Below are positions 7,768-16,780 of a stretch of DNA of 64,000 nt, piece by piece (position 1 is the first letter of the stretch; each line of letters starts with the position of its first letter). The DNA is from Gaiellasilicea sp963705515 (GTDB lineage: Bacteria > Actinomycetota > Thermoleophilia > Gaiellales > Gaiellaceae): contig CAVPJV010000009.1 in NCBI GenBank assembly GCA_963705515.1, positions 906,195-970,194 on the forward strand. Reading direction: 5' to 3'. The notes under the pieces are model-generated. The model saw only the letters and a list, made by a program, of their open reading frames with translations, was not told the origin of the DNA and did not search any database. Made by a program: the position numbers and the translations under genes.

Positions 7768-8855
7768 CGGCAGAACTCGGCTGCGACGGCGACGTAGAGG
7801 TCACGGCAGCGGTCGACGCTGGCGAGGTCGACCCACTCCACCGCGGCATGCGCGCCGTCACCGCGGGGGCCGAACAGGATCGCGGGGATGCCGTGCTCCG
7901 TGAAGAGCGCGGCGTCCGTCCAGAACGGGGCGCCGAAGACCTCGTCCGACCCGGTCTGAGCCTGCACGACCCGCACGATCTCCTCGTCCGGCGAGACCTC
8001 CATCGGATCGCGTCCGAACGGGAACGCGATCGAGCCGCCCGAGTCGCCCAGCAGTTCGCGCAGCTCGGTCTCGACGTCCTCGCGGCGCTCGCCGGGGATC
8101 GTGCGGCGCTCGCCCTGCAGCAGGCACCGCGCGGGATAGCTCGAGTACTCCTGACCGCCCTGGATCAGCGAAGCGTGCACGGATCCGGTACCGAGCAACT
8201 CGTGACCGGGCCGCTGCTGGAGCGATTGATCCAGCGCCTCGATCGCCACGAGGACCGGCCCCATCTTCGCGATCGCGTCGATGCCGAGATCCGGACGCGA
8301 GCCGTGCGCGGCGCGGCCGTGGGTCTCGATGTCGAAGGCGAGCCAGCCCCGGTGGGCGACGCAGAGGCGCTCGTCGGTCGGCTCGGCGACGATCGCCGCG
8401 TCGGCGTGCCAACGTTCCAGCAGCGCCTCGGTGCCGATGCTCGCCGCCTCCTCGTCGACGACCGCCGCCACGATCACGTCGCCGCGGAGCCCTCGGCGCG
8501 CGCACTCTGCGCCTGCGCTCGCGATCGCCGCGAGGCTCGCCTTCATGTCGTAGGCGCCGCGGCCGTAGAGACGTCCACCGTCCACACGCGGCGTCAGCCC
8601 GCCGTCCGGCTCGAGCAGCCCGACCGTGTCGAGGTGCCCGTTCAGGATCAGCGTCCGGCCGCCGCCGCTCCCCCGCGCGACGCCGACGACGTTCGGCCGT
8701 CCCGGCGCGATCTCGTCGACGTGGACCTCGAGCCCGGCGCGCTCGAGCCACTCTGCGAACACGGCGGCGACGGCAGCCTCGCCGCCGCCGGCCGGAACGA
8801 GCGTCGGATTGACGGAGTCGATGGCGACCAGCTGCGCCGCCAGCTCCGCCGGCAT
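7764..8855 (-). CDS. M20-family deacylase/peptidase (ArgE/DapE-like)
   Basis: A 363-aa cytosolic zinc hydrolase. Motifs: first metal site NGHLDTVG, Asp in GRGAYDMKASLA, catalytic Glu pair in VVDEEAAS, and a late GPRGDGAHA metal/substrate motif. ArgE removes acetyl from N-acetylornithine and DapE removes succinyl from a lysine precursor; the sequence does not discriminate, and no arg or dap genes are nearby. ATG 8855 overlaps the stop of the upstream oxidoreductase (ATGA), giving a GlcG-like, Gfo/Idh and M20 operon. A longer upstream reading in the same frame is only the opposite frame of that oxidoreductase and was ignored. Confidence 0.88.
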   Translation of the reverse strand: MPAELAAQLVAIDSVNPTLVPAGGGEAAVAAVFAEWLERAGLEVHVDEIAPGRPNVVGVARGSGGGRTLILNGHLDTVGLLEPDGGLTPRVDGGRLYGRGAYDMKASLAAIASAGAECARRGLRGDVIVAAVVDEEAASIGTEALLERWHADAAIVAEPTDERLCVAHRGWLAFDIETHGRAAHGSRPDLGIDAIAKMGPVLVAIEALDQSLQQRPGHELLGTGSVHASLIQGGQEYSSYPARCLLQGERRTIPGERREDVETELRELLGDSGGSIAFPFGRDPMEVSPDEEIVRVVQAQTGSDEVFGAPFWTDAALFTEHGIPAILFGPRGDGAHAAVEWVDLASVDRCRDLYVAVAAEFCR

Positions 8856-9802
8856 CAGAGGCGGACTGCCTCTCCCGTCTCGGCCGAGCGGTAGAGCGCC
8901 TCGATCACGCGCGCCTGCGCGACCGCGTCGTCGCGGCCGAGCAGCGGCTGCCCCTCGCCGGCGATCGCGGCCGCCAGGTTCGAGAGCTCCCGCTCGTACG
9001 GGTTCGTCGCCGGCACCTCCACCTCGTCGCCGTCGACGAGCAGGCGGCCGCCCCAGTCGGAGCGCCACGGCGCCTCGAGCACGAGCGTCGCGTCCTCGCC
9101 GACCGCCTCCAGCCGCTGCCGCTGCGGCAGCGTGAACGACGCGTCGAAGACCCCGACCACGTCGTTCGGGAAGCGCAGGACCCCGTAGAAGTCGACGTCG
9201 ACGCCGGTGGGGCCGGTCACCTGCTCGCCGTAGACGTGCTCCGGCTCGCCGCCGAGGAGGCGCGCGCCGCTGATGCAGTAGCAGCCGACGTCCATCAGGG
9301 CACCGCCGTCCAGGTCGGCCACCATGCGGACGTTGTCGTGGTCGAAGAGCGGGAAGCTGAACGTCGTCCGGATCTCGCGCAGGCGCCCGATCGCGCCGGA
9401 CTCCACGAGCTCGCGCGCCTTCGCCGCTTGCGGGTGGTGGCGCCACATGAACGCCTCCATCACGACGAGGCCCGCGCGGTCGGCCGCATCCCAGGCCTCC
9501 TCCGCCTCCGCCCCGCGCCGCGAGTAGGGCTTCTCGACGAGCACGTGCTTGCCGGCCTCGATCGACTTCAGCGTCCACTCGTGGTGCATCCCGTTCGGGA
9601 GCGAGATGTAGACGGCGTCGAGCTCGTCGTCGGCGAGCAGCTCCTCATAGCTGCCGTGGGCACGAGCGATTCCGTGCTCGGCCGCGTAGGCCTGCGCCTT
9701 GGCGCCGTCGCTGCTGGCGACGGCGGCGATCTCGACGCCGTCGGGCCGGCCTCCGAGCAGCGCGCGGTTGATGTTCGCGGTCGACATCAGCCCGAGCCTC
9801 AT
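8855..9802 (-). CDS. Gfo/Idh/MocA-family NAD(P)-dependent oxidoreductase
   Basis: A 315-aa two-domain dehydrogenase. The N-terminal Rossmann domain begins MRLGLMSTANINRALL, and the family EKP motif with its catalytic-site lysine is in HVLVEKPYSR. The C-terminal alpha/beta domain contains the DVGCYCISGARLLG helix typical of the trans-1,2-dihydrobenzenediol dehydrogenase subgroup. Such enzymes oxidise or reduce sugars, inositols or related carbonyls. It is the middle gene of a three-gene overlapping operon. Substrate unknown. Confidence 0.87.
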   Translation of the reverse strand: MRLGLMSTANINRALLGGRPDGVEIAAVASSDGAKAQAYAAEHGIARAHGSYEELLADDELDAVYISLPNGMHHEWTLKSIEAGKHVLVEKPYSRRGAEAEEAWDAADRAGLVVMEAFMWRHHPQAAKARELVESGAIGRLREIRTTFSFPLFDHDNVRMVADLDGGALMDVGCYCISGARLLGGEPEHVYGEQVTGPTGVDVDFYGVLRFPNDVVGVFDASFTLPQRQRLEAVGEDATLVLEAPWRSDWGGRLLVDGDEVEVPATNPYERELSNLAAAIAGEGQPLLGRDDAVAQARVIEALYRSAETGEAVRL

Positions 9803-10194
9803 CGCGCCTCCAGCCCCGCGTCGGCGAGCGCCTTCCGCGCGAGCGCGTCGTCGTCGGCGCCGGGGAGTCCGCTGATACCGACAGCACCGACGCGCCGGTC
9901 GCCGTCGAACGCGGCGACCCCGCCGAGGAAGAAGGTGAAGAACGGGTCGAAGCTGGCGAGCTCCGCCGGCGGCTTCGAGCCGAGCTTCTCCGCGAGCGCC
10001 CGCGTCGAGACGGCGTCGCTGCGCGCGGCGGTGTAGGCCTTCCGCTGCGCGTTCAGCCGCGTGTCCGGTGCAGCGTCGTCCATCGTCGCCGCCGCGACGA
10101 GCTCGCCTCCCTGGTCCGCCACGAAAACCGAGACGGGCCCCGGCGCCTCCGCCACCACTGTCCTCACGATCGCCTGCGCCTGTTCCAGCTTCAC
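9799..10194 (-). CDS. GlcG/HbpS-family (DUF336) small protein
   Basis: A 131-aa protein of the GlcG/HbpS family: alternating helices and strands with the conserved SVFVADQGGELVAAATMDDA region, an RKAYTAA helix, and the glycine-rich GAVGISGLPGADDDALAR close. Relatives bind haem or cobalamin or sit next to glycolate or diol utilisation genes; their function is poorly defined. GTG 10194 was preferred over a longer frame because GGGAGGGCGA lies just upstream. Its stop overlaps the start of the oxidoreductase, suggesting a shared pathway. Confidence 0.8.
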   Translation of the reverse strand: MKLEQAQAIVRTVVAEAPGPVSVFVADQGGELVAAATMDDAAPDTRLNAQRKAYTAARSDAVSTRALAEKLGSKPPAELASFDPFFTFFLGGVAAFDGDRRVGAVGISGLPGADDDALARKALADAGLEAR

Positions 10195-10256
10195 TCGCCC
10201 TCCCGGATAGTTGAGACTGCGCGTCAACGCTCGCGCCAACCCTACGGGACGGAGAG

Positions 10257-11358
10257 ATGGCAGACGAAATCGGTATCGGCATGCTCGGCTACGCCTTCAT
10301 GGGCAAGGCGCACTCGCGCGCGTTTCGGGAGATCGCACGGCTCGACACGCCGCTGCAGCCCCGGCTCGTCGCCGTGGCTGGGCGGAACGAGGCCGCCGTG
10401 GCAGACATGGCGGCGCGGTACGGCTACGAGCGCTGGACGACCGACTGGCACGACCTCGTCTCCGATCCGGGGATCATCCTCTTCGACAACGGCGGCCCCA
10501 ACTCGCTCCACGCCGAGCCGACGATCGCTGCCGCCGAGGCCGGCAAGCACGTCCTCTGCGAGAAACCGCTCGGCCGCGACGCCGCCGAGAGCTACGAGAT
10601 CTGGCAGCGCGTCGAGGCGACGGGCGTCAAGCACCTCTGCGGCTTCAACTACCGCTTCGTCCCCGCCGTGCGGCTGGCGCGGGAGCTGATCGAGGCCGGC
10701 GAGCTCGGCGAGATCCGGCACTTCCGCGGCCGCTACCTGCAGGACTGGGGCGACGACCCGAGCCTCGACACCTGGCGCTTCCAGCCCGACGAGGCGGGAT
10801 CGGGCGCGCTCGGCGACCTCGGCACGCACGTCGTCGACCTGGCGCGCTTCCTCGTCGGCGAGATCGCGACGGTCGCCGGCTTCGTCCACACCTTCCTCCC
10901 CGGCCGGCGCGTCGACGACGCGCTCGAGGCCGCCGTCCAGTTCGAGAGCGGCGCCGATCGGCACGATCGAGGCAACCCGGCTCGCGCTCGGCCGCCGCAA
11001 CGCCTTCCAGTGGGAGATCAACGGCTCGAAGGCATCGCTCGCGTTCGACATGGAGCGCCTGAACGAGCTGCAGGTCTTCCGGGCCGACGGCGACCGCGCG
11101 CGCGGCTTCAAGACGGTGCTCGTCTCCGAGACCGACCATCCCTTCTGGGATCTCTGGTGGCCGCCCGGGCACATCATCGGCTGGGGCGACACGTTCACGC
11201 ACGAGGCGCTGCACCTGCTGCGCGCGATCGGCGAGGACACGGACGTCGGCCCCTACGGCGCGACGTTCGAGGACGGCTACCGGGCCGCCGAGGTCTGCGA
11301 CGCGATCGTCCGCTCCGGCGAGACCGGCGCGCGCGTCACGGTCGAGTACCGCGGCTAG
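10257..11358 (+). CDS. Gfo/Idh/MocA oxidoreductase, frameshifted in this sequence
   Basis: A second Gfo/Idh/MocA dehydrogenase. The N-terminal Rossmann part (GMLGYAFMGKAHSRAF, EKP motif in VLCEKPLGRDAA) runs in frame to about 10960. Homologous sequence then continues one base out of frame (IGTIEATRLALGRRNAF onward) to a TAG at 11358. Removing one G near 10962 gives a continuous protein of about 366 aa. GGACGGAGAG lies before ATG 10257. It faces a sugar importer and likely acts on an imported polyol or sugar. Whether the shift is real decay or a base-calling error cannot be decided here. Confidence 0.8.
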
Positions 11359-12586
11359 CGGCCGGCCTTGCGCTGACGCCGGCGCAGGATCGTGTCGAGC
11401 GTGACGGCGAAGAGCAGGATCGCGCCGGTGGTGATGTAGATCACGCCCTGGGTCAGGTTGAGCGTGTTGAGGCCGTTCGCGATCGTCGCGATCACGAGCG
11501 CCCCGAAGAGCGCGTCGCGGACCTCGCCGCGGCCGCCGAAGAGGCTCGTGCCGCCGATCACGGCCGCCGCGATCGCGTCGATCAGGAGCGTGCCGCCGCC
11601 GGCGTTCAGGTCGACGCTGTTCAGGCGCGCGGCGAGCACGACGCCGCCGAGCCCGGCCATCGCGCCCGAGATCATGAAGACGACAAGGCGGACGCGCGCC
11701 ACGTTGATACCCGCGCGCCGGGCCGCCTCGGCGTTGCCGCCGACCGCGTAGACGTGCCGGCCGAAGGTCGTCCGCTTGGCGACGAACGTCAGCACGAGCA
11801 GCGCCGCGATCATCAGGAGCGAGGACGAACGGGACGCCGCGGTCGCGGTTGCAGACGATCGACGGACACGACCGTGACCACGACGACGACCGCGACCTTC
11901 GCGACCACGAGGACCCACGGATCGCGCACGGCGACGCCGTGCCGCCGGGCCGAGATCACACCGGAGAGGACGCTGGCGGCGTACACGCCGCAGACGACGC
12001 GCCGCGATGATCCAGCCGGCCGTGTTCGAGAAGAAGTAGTTGGCGGTGTTGTTGACCGTCGAGTCCTGGATCACGATCACGCCCTCGTTCTCGATCGACT
12101 TCTGGATCACGCCCTGCCAGATCTGGTAGCCGGCGAGCGTGACGACGAACGCCGGCACGCCGATGAACGCGACGAAGGAGCCCTGGAACGCACCGATCAG
12201 GGCGCACGCCGCGATCGCGAGCGAGGATCGCGACCAGCCCCGGCGACCTCGTTGCCCGGATCCGGCACGGTCAGCTGCGCGACGACGACGCCTGCGATGC
12301 CGCTGATGTAGCTGATCGAGAGGTCGATCTCGCCGATCAGGAGGACGAAGACGACGCCGTAGGCCAGCAGGGTCGTCGCCGGCCATCTGCGTGATGATGT
12401 TCGTGAAGTTGCCGGGGCTGAGGAAGTTGTCGGCCTTGAAGGAGAAGAAGATGACGATCACGACCAGCCCGATCAGCACCGGCCAGCTGCCGAGGTTGCC
12501 GCCGCGGATGTTGTCGACCATGCGCCCGAAGAAGCTCTCGGGCACGCGCGGGCTCCGGCGTGGACGGCCGTCGCGTCGGTGCTCAC
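11355..12586 (-). pseudogene. Ribose/xylose-type ABC importer permease, multiply frameshifted
   Basis: Segments of an RbsC/XylH-family inner-membrane permease: FFGRMVDNIRGGNLGSW at the N-terminus, hydrophobic segments such as VLIGLVVIVIFFSF and VAFIGVPAFVVTLAGYQIWQ, the family loop RAGINVARVRLVVF and a C-terminus rich in GGTSLFGGRGEVRDALFG. The pieces lie in three frames; shifts are needed near 12550, 12383, 12240, 12226, 12005, 11860 and 11822, nearly all explained by one surplus base each. Restored, the protein would be about 410 aa with about ten membrane spans. Start would be GTG 12586, overlapping the ATPase stop. Either a decayed gene or poor sequence. Confidence 0.75.
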
Positions 12587-13382
12587 GCTGGCTCCGGCGC
12601 GGCGTCGACGGGATCCCGGCCACCTTCGTCGGGACACCCGCCGTGATCGCCCCGACGACCTCCTGCTGGGTCGTCTTGTAGCGGTCGTAGACGGCGACGT
12701 TGCGGCCGAGCCGCAGCACGGTGATCCGGTCGGCGACCTCGAAGACGTCGTGCAGGTTGTGCGAGATCAGGACGACCGCGAGCCCCTGCTCGGCCAGGCG
12801 TCTGACGAGCTCGAGCACCTGCTGCGTCTGCGCGACGCCGAGCGCGGCGGTCGGCTCGTCGAGGATCACGAGCCGCGAGTTCCACATCACGGCGCGGGCG
12901 ACTGCCACGGACTGCCGCTGCCCGCCGGACAGGGTCGCGACCGGCTGGCGGATCGAGCCGATCGTCGTCACGGCGAGGCTCTTCATCGTCTCCGCCGTCT
13001 TGGCCTCCATCACCGGCTCCTTGAGCCGTTGCAGCCAGTCGTGGGCCTCGCGGCCGAGGTACATGTTCTGGACGACGTCGAGGTTGTCGCAGAGCGCGAG
13101 GTCCTGGTAGACGACCTCGATCCCGAGCTTGGCGGCGTCCTTCGGCCCGTGGATGTGGACTTCGTTGCCGTCGAAGAGCACCTGTCCGCTGTCCGGAGAG
13201 TGCGTCCCTGCCACGCATTTGATCAGGGTCGACTTGCCGGCGCCGTTGTCGCCGACGAGCGCCATCACCTCACCGGCGCGGACCTCGAACTCGACGTCGC
13301 TGAGCGCCTGGACCGAGCCGAAGCTCTTCGAGATCCCGTGGAGCTGAAGGAGCGGGGTCGTTGCCTCGGCGGTCGTGGTCAT
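12583..13382 (-). CDS. Sugar ABC importer ATPase (FrcA/RbsA half-size type)
   Basis: A single-domain ABC ATPase of about 265 aa for a carbohydrate importer. Walker A is GDNGAGKST, the signature is LSGGQRQSVAVARA, Walker B is LVILDEPTAALG and the switch histidine is in LISHNLHDVFEVAD. It has one nucleotide-binding domain, unlike the tandem RbsA/XylG of enterobacteria. The body is intact; only the last codons are ambiguous, because a shift near 12610 is needed to reach the TGA at 12583, otherwise the frame runs on into the permease. The ATG at 13382 directly abuts a terminator-like hairpin and has no Shine-Dalgarno sequence. Confidence 0.85.
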
Positions 13383-13388
13383 GGGTGC

Positions 13389-13426
13389 AAAAAGGTGGGG
13401 GCGCGCCCTTACGGACGGCCCCCACC
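13389..13426 (-). terminator. Intercistronic terminator-like hairpin between binding protein and ATPase
   Basis: Minus strand: the arms GGTGGGGGC and GCCCCCACC (13394-13402 and 13418-13426) form a 9-bp GC stem, followed by five T residues (13389-13393) and then the ATPase start 6 nt later. Such hairpins often keep binding-protein mRNA in excess over transporter mRNA. Confidence 0.65.
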
Positions 13427-13438
13427 CTACGTCACTTC

Positions 13439-14513
13439 CTAGGTGCAGTACTTCTTGTACTCGCCGACGCAGACCTTCGACTTCTTCAAGTAGCCGTTGA
13501 AGAGCTGCTTGTAGTTCGCCTTCGTGATCGCGATCGGCGGGATGATGAAGGCCGGGATCGTCTTGCTGCCGTTCTTCACCGCGCCGGTCGTCCTCGGCGG
13601 CTGGTTGTTCAGCAGGGCGATGGCCGCGGCAGCCGGACGCGGTCGCGAGCTTCCGCGTGTCCTTCCAGACCGTCATCGTCTGCCAGCCCGAGATGATGTT
13701 CTGGACACCCTGCTCGGTCGCATCCTGACCGCTGAGCGCGATCGGCTTCAGCTTGTGCGCCTTCAGCGCGACGACGACAGCGTTCGCGAGCCCGTCGTTG
13801 GCCGCCGCGACGCCCTGGATGTTGTTCTTCGTCTTCACGAGCATCTGCTCGAAGATCGTCCCCGCCTTCTGGTTGTCCCAGCCCGGCGTGAACTGCTGCG
13901 GGCCCTTCTTGAAGGTCCCGTTCTTGTAGAGCGGGTTCAGGACCGACTCGTAGCCGCCCTTGAAGAGGAACGAGTTGTTGTCGGTGTTGCCGCCGTGCAG
14001 CTCGGCCACGACGGGCTTCTTCGCAGTACAGTGCCGAGCTTTGCTTTCAGGCCGGCGACGACACCCTTGCCCTGCAGGACGCCGACGGCCTTGCCGTCGA
14101 ACGAGATGTAGATCGCGGCGATGCCGCCGATCACCTGGCGGTCGTACTCGATCGTCTTCGCGCCCGCGACTTGGCCGCTGCCTCGATCGCGATCGAGGAG
14201 CCCTTGTCGAGCGAGACGAGGATGACGACCTTGGCGCCGTTGGCGAGGCACTGGTCGGCCTGCGTCTTCTGCTTCTGGGCGATCGCCGTCGGCATTGGTG
14301 ATCACATACGAGACCTTCGCCTTCTTGAACGCGGCCACGAGAGCCGGGCCGGTCCTGCGTCTCCCAGCGCACCGACGTCTTCGGATCCGGCAGCAGCACG
14401 CAGATGTCGGCACCACCCGTCCGCTTGGCCGGTTTCGCGATTGCGGACGAGACGGTGACGCTTACCGCGAGCGCCCCGACCACAAGAGCAACGATGACTT
14501 TCTTCACAATCAT
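13439..14513 (-). pseudogene. Periplasmic sugar-binding protein (RbsB/XylF type), multiply frameshifted
   Basis: Starts at ATG 14513 behind GGAGGGA with a clear signal peptide (MIVKKVIVALVVGALAVSVT, then an SSAIA cleavage region). Family hallmarks in the pieces: KKAKVSYVITNADG, QADQCLANGAKVVIL, EYDRQVIGG, GVAAANDGLANAVV and ALSGQDATEQGVQ, ending KVCVGEYKKYCT at 13439. Frame changes are required near 14357, 14295, 14165, 14030 and 13640. Restored length is about 355 aa. It would deliver a pentose-like sugar to the permease downstream. The multiple lesions mean decay or error cannot be separated. Confidence 0.78.
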
Positions 14514-14792
14514 TCCCTCCATGTCGTTCGGATAGGACCCGGTTTGTTGAAGCGCTGTGGAGCGTGACACGCCGTTCGCCCAGCCTCCACGCGGTCTAAC
14601 CCTGCTGCCCTGCAATCTTGTCCGCGAGGGCCACCTCCTTCGCCATCCACGTGCCGCACCGCTCCACGGCGACCGTCGCGGGCGCCACAAAGCTAGACCT
14701 GTTCTGGACTCGCGTCAACGTCGGGATCGAGCCAATACTACTCCTCTAGGGTCCTAGTGCAATACGCGGCTGACCCGTATGGAGCAGGCGCG
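14514..14792 (-). promoter_or_regulatory. Intergenic region with promoter and palindrome for the sugar importer
   Basis: No gene was found in these 279 bp. On the minus strand TTGACG (14713-14718), a 17-nt spacer and TAGCTT (14690-14695) make a plausible sigma-70 promoter about 180 nt upstream of the binding-protein start, leaving a long leader. A perfect 12-bp palindrome CTAGGGTCCTAG (14746-14757) lies about 28 nt upstream of the -35 box and could be an operator for a LacI/ROK-type regulator. Confidence 0.45.
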
Positions 14793-15836
14793 TCAGGTGA
14801 CCGGGTACTCGGCCACGGCGGAGCTGCCTTCGTAGCGCGTGGTCGTCGTCAGGTACGGCCGCACATTGCGCCGCGTGACGAAGAGCAGGCCGGTGTTCGT
14901 GTCCGACGGTGCGACGAGGCCGGCGCTGTAGCGGACCATGAAGAGCTGGTAGATGGGCTGGAAACCCTGGAGGTACGGCTGCTGGTCGATCGTGAAGTCG
15001 AGGTGGCCGTCGGCGATCGCGCGCAGCGTCCTCGGCAACAGGTCGTAACCGCCGGCGCGGACGCCACGGCTCCGCAGCTTGTGCTTCCGCATCACGTCGG
15101 CAACGCCCTGCGTCGAGCCTCCGTCGACGGCGAACATGCCGCGCAGCTTCTTGTGGGCGGCGTAGGTCGCCTCGATCCGGGCTCGCTCCTCGACCACGCC
15201 CGGCCCCGTCGCCACGACGGTCGCGCGGATCGGCTTGCCGGAGTCCTTGATCGCGTCGAGCGCGCCGTCGATGCGCGGCTGGATGTTGAGCTGCCCCGGG
15301 GTCGCGATGAAGAGGAACACGTCGCCGCTCTTGACGAGCTCGGCGATCCGGGCGCCGAACTTCAGTCCCGACTGGTAGAGGTCCTGGCCGATGTAGGCGA
15401 GCCGGCGATTGCCGACGCCGCCGTCGGCGTTGTAGGACACGACCGGGATGCCACGCCGCAGCGCCTCCGCCGTCGGCTTGTTGAACGCTTGCCGGTCGAT
15501 CACGGACACGGCGATGCCGTGTGCCCGTCCGTCGATCGCACGCCGCATCGCCTTCACCATCTCGCCGACGTCGCTGCGCCGCGAGCCCGTCCACTCGTAG
15601 GTCGCGCCGTAGTGCCTGCAGGCGTCCTGGATGCCGTAGCGGGTCGGGACGAAGAACGGGTTCGTGATCGCATGGTTCACGAAGACGAAGCGCCAGCGCG
15701 GATGCGGCTCGAGGAATCCCGAGGTTCCGCCCGCGCGTGCGGCAGCCGGCAGCGCGAGTGCCGCGGCGCCGACGCCGAGCGTCCGCAGCAGCCGCGCGCG
15801 GTCGAGCGTGCTCGAGGGATCGCCCGCGTCCGTCAC
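14793..15836 (-). CDS. Solo sugar-binding-type (LacI/RbsB fold) exported protein
   Basis: A 347-aa periplasmic-binding-protein fold of the ribose/autoinducer-2 class. A signal-like N-terminus (RARLLRTLGVGAAALALPAA) resembles a weak Tat signal but lacks a strict twin arginine. The fold follows with WRFVFVNHAITNPFF, GIPVVSYNADGG, YIGQDLYQSG and ARIEATYAAH. It is intact, unlike the neighbouring importer. Its GTG start overlaps the stop of an ABC-2 exporter permease (GTGA), so it is co-expressed with an exporter-type ATPase and a GntR regulator rather than an importer. It may be a sensor for that system or share the damaged importer. Confidence 0.8.
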   Translation of the reverse strand: MTDAGDPSSTLDRARLLRTLGVGAAALALPAAARAGGTSGFLEPHPRWRFVFVNHAITNPFFVPTRYGIQDACRHYGATYEWTGSRRSDVGEMVKAMRRAIDGRAHGIAVSVIDRQAFNKPTAEALRRGIPVVSYNADGGVGNRRLAYIGQDLYQSGLKFGARIAELVKSGDVFLFIATPGQLNIQPRIDGALDAIKDSGKPIRATVVATGPGVVEERARIEATYAAHKKLRGMFAVDGGSTQGVADVMRKHKLRSRGVRAGGYDLLPRTLRAIADGHLDFTIDQQPYLQGFQPIYQLFMVRYSAGLVAPSDTNTGLLFVTRRNVRPYLTTTTRYEGSSAVAEYPVT

Positions 15837-16780
15837 GAGGGCGATCGTTGCACGAGCCGCACGGTCGCGAAGAGGAGCGCCGCCGCGAGCGCGACGAAGA
15901 TCCCCGCCTCGATCGCCTGGAACGTCCAGAACCGATCCGCGGGCTGGAACGAGAGCGCGCGGCGCCAGCCCAGTGAGAGCAGGTACTCCTGCGGGTCGAT
16001 CCGAGCCTGCTGGGCGTGCAGGATCGCGAGGTCCTCGCGCGCGGCGGAGATGTGGCGGCCGACGGCATCGACGAGCGAGTTGCTCAGCACCCAGTCACGC
16101 GCGTGCGCACCGGGAACGAGCCCCGTCATCGTCTCGTGCTCAGGCGACGCGTAGTGCGGCCGGAGGACACTGCCAACGGCAAGGCGGACGGCGACGAAGG
16201 CGGCCAGCGTCAGCGACATCGCGGCGAGTGTGCGCCGCAGCGCGCCGCCGGCGAGCACGCCGAGCGCAAATGCGAAGAGGGCGTACGCGGGCACGACAAG
16301 GCCCTGGATCTCGAAGCCGCCCGGGCTCATGCGGCCCTCGAGCCCGTCGAACGGATGCCGCCACCACATCACGATCGCGCTCAGCACGACGCCGCCGAGC
16401 GTGACCGCCAGGGCCAGCAGCAGCGTCTTCGAGAGCAGCCACCGGCGGCGCGTCACGCTCTGCGTCCACGCGAACCGATGCGTCCCGTGCTCCAGCTCGC
16501 GCGCGAGGAGCGGGGCGCCGACGAACATGCCCACGAGCGCCGGCAGCAGGATCAGGTAGCCCGCGATGTCGACGCGGCTGCCGTATTCCCCCTGGAAGTG
16601 GCGCACGATGATGTCGCAGCCGGAGCGCGCGGTCGGCGGCAGGCAGGAGGAGAGCGCCTCGCGGTTGTACGCCGTCCGCATCGGCAAGCCGGTGACGAGC
16701 GCGGCGAGAGCGAGTCCGACGATCAGTGCGAGGCCGATGAGCAACTGGTGGCGGTGCTGCCGCCAGGTCACCCATGCCAT
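15833..16780 (-). CDS. ABC-2-type transporter permease
   Basis: A 315-aa integral membrane protein with about six hydrophobic segments: LLIGLALIVGLALAALVTGL at residues 11-30, then IAGYLILLPALVGMFVGAPL, LLLALAVTLGGVVLSAIVMW, a pair around ALFAFALGVLAG, and a C-terminal FVALAAALLFATVRLV. The LARELEHGTHRFAWTQSVTR stretch is characteristic of ABC-2/YtrC-like permeases that pair with a soluble ATPase. Start ATG 16780 overlaps the ATPase reading frame by 13 nt. Likely an exporter or envelope-stress transporter; substrate unknown. Confidence 0.82.
   Translation of the reverse strand: MAWVTWRQHRHQLLIGLALIVGLALAALVTGLPMRTAYNREALSSCLPPTARSGCDIIVRHFQGEYGSRVDIAGYLILLPALVGMFVGAPLLARELEHGTHRFAWTQSVTRRRWLLSKTLLLALAVTLGGVVLSAIVMWWRHPFDGLEGRMSPGGFEIQGLVVPAYALFAFALGVLAGGALRRTLAAMSLTLAAFVAVRLAVGSVLRPHYASPEHETMTGLVPGAHARDWVLSNSLVDAVGRHISAAREDLAILHAQQARIDPQEYLLSLGWRRALSFQPADRFWTFQAIEAGIFVALAAALLFATVRLVQRSPS

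Noticed and set aside
7764..9578. A 604-aa version of the M20 peptidase
   Set aside because: The N-terminal 240 residues are an out-of-frame reading of the Gfo/Idh gene; the conserved domain starts at ATG 8855.
11355..14690. A single 1111-aa protein uniting binding protein, ATPase and permease
   Set aside because: The frame only stays open by chance in GC-rich DNA; several stretches are Arg-rich nonsense, while the true homologous sequence is in other frames. Three separate genes with indels fit better.
14514..14792. tRNA or riboswitch in the largest intergenic gap
   Set aside because: No cloverleaf or T-loop GTTCRAATC pattern, and no recognisable riboswitch core was found on either strand.
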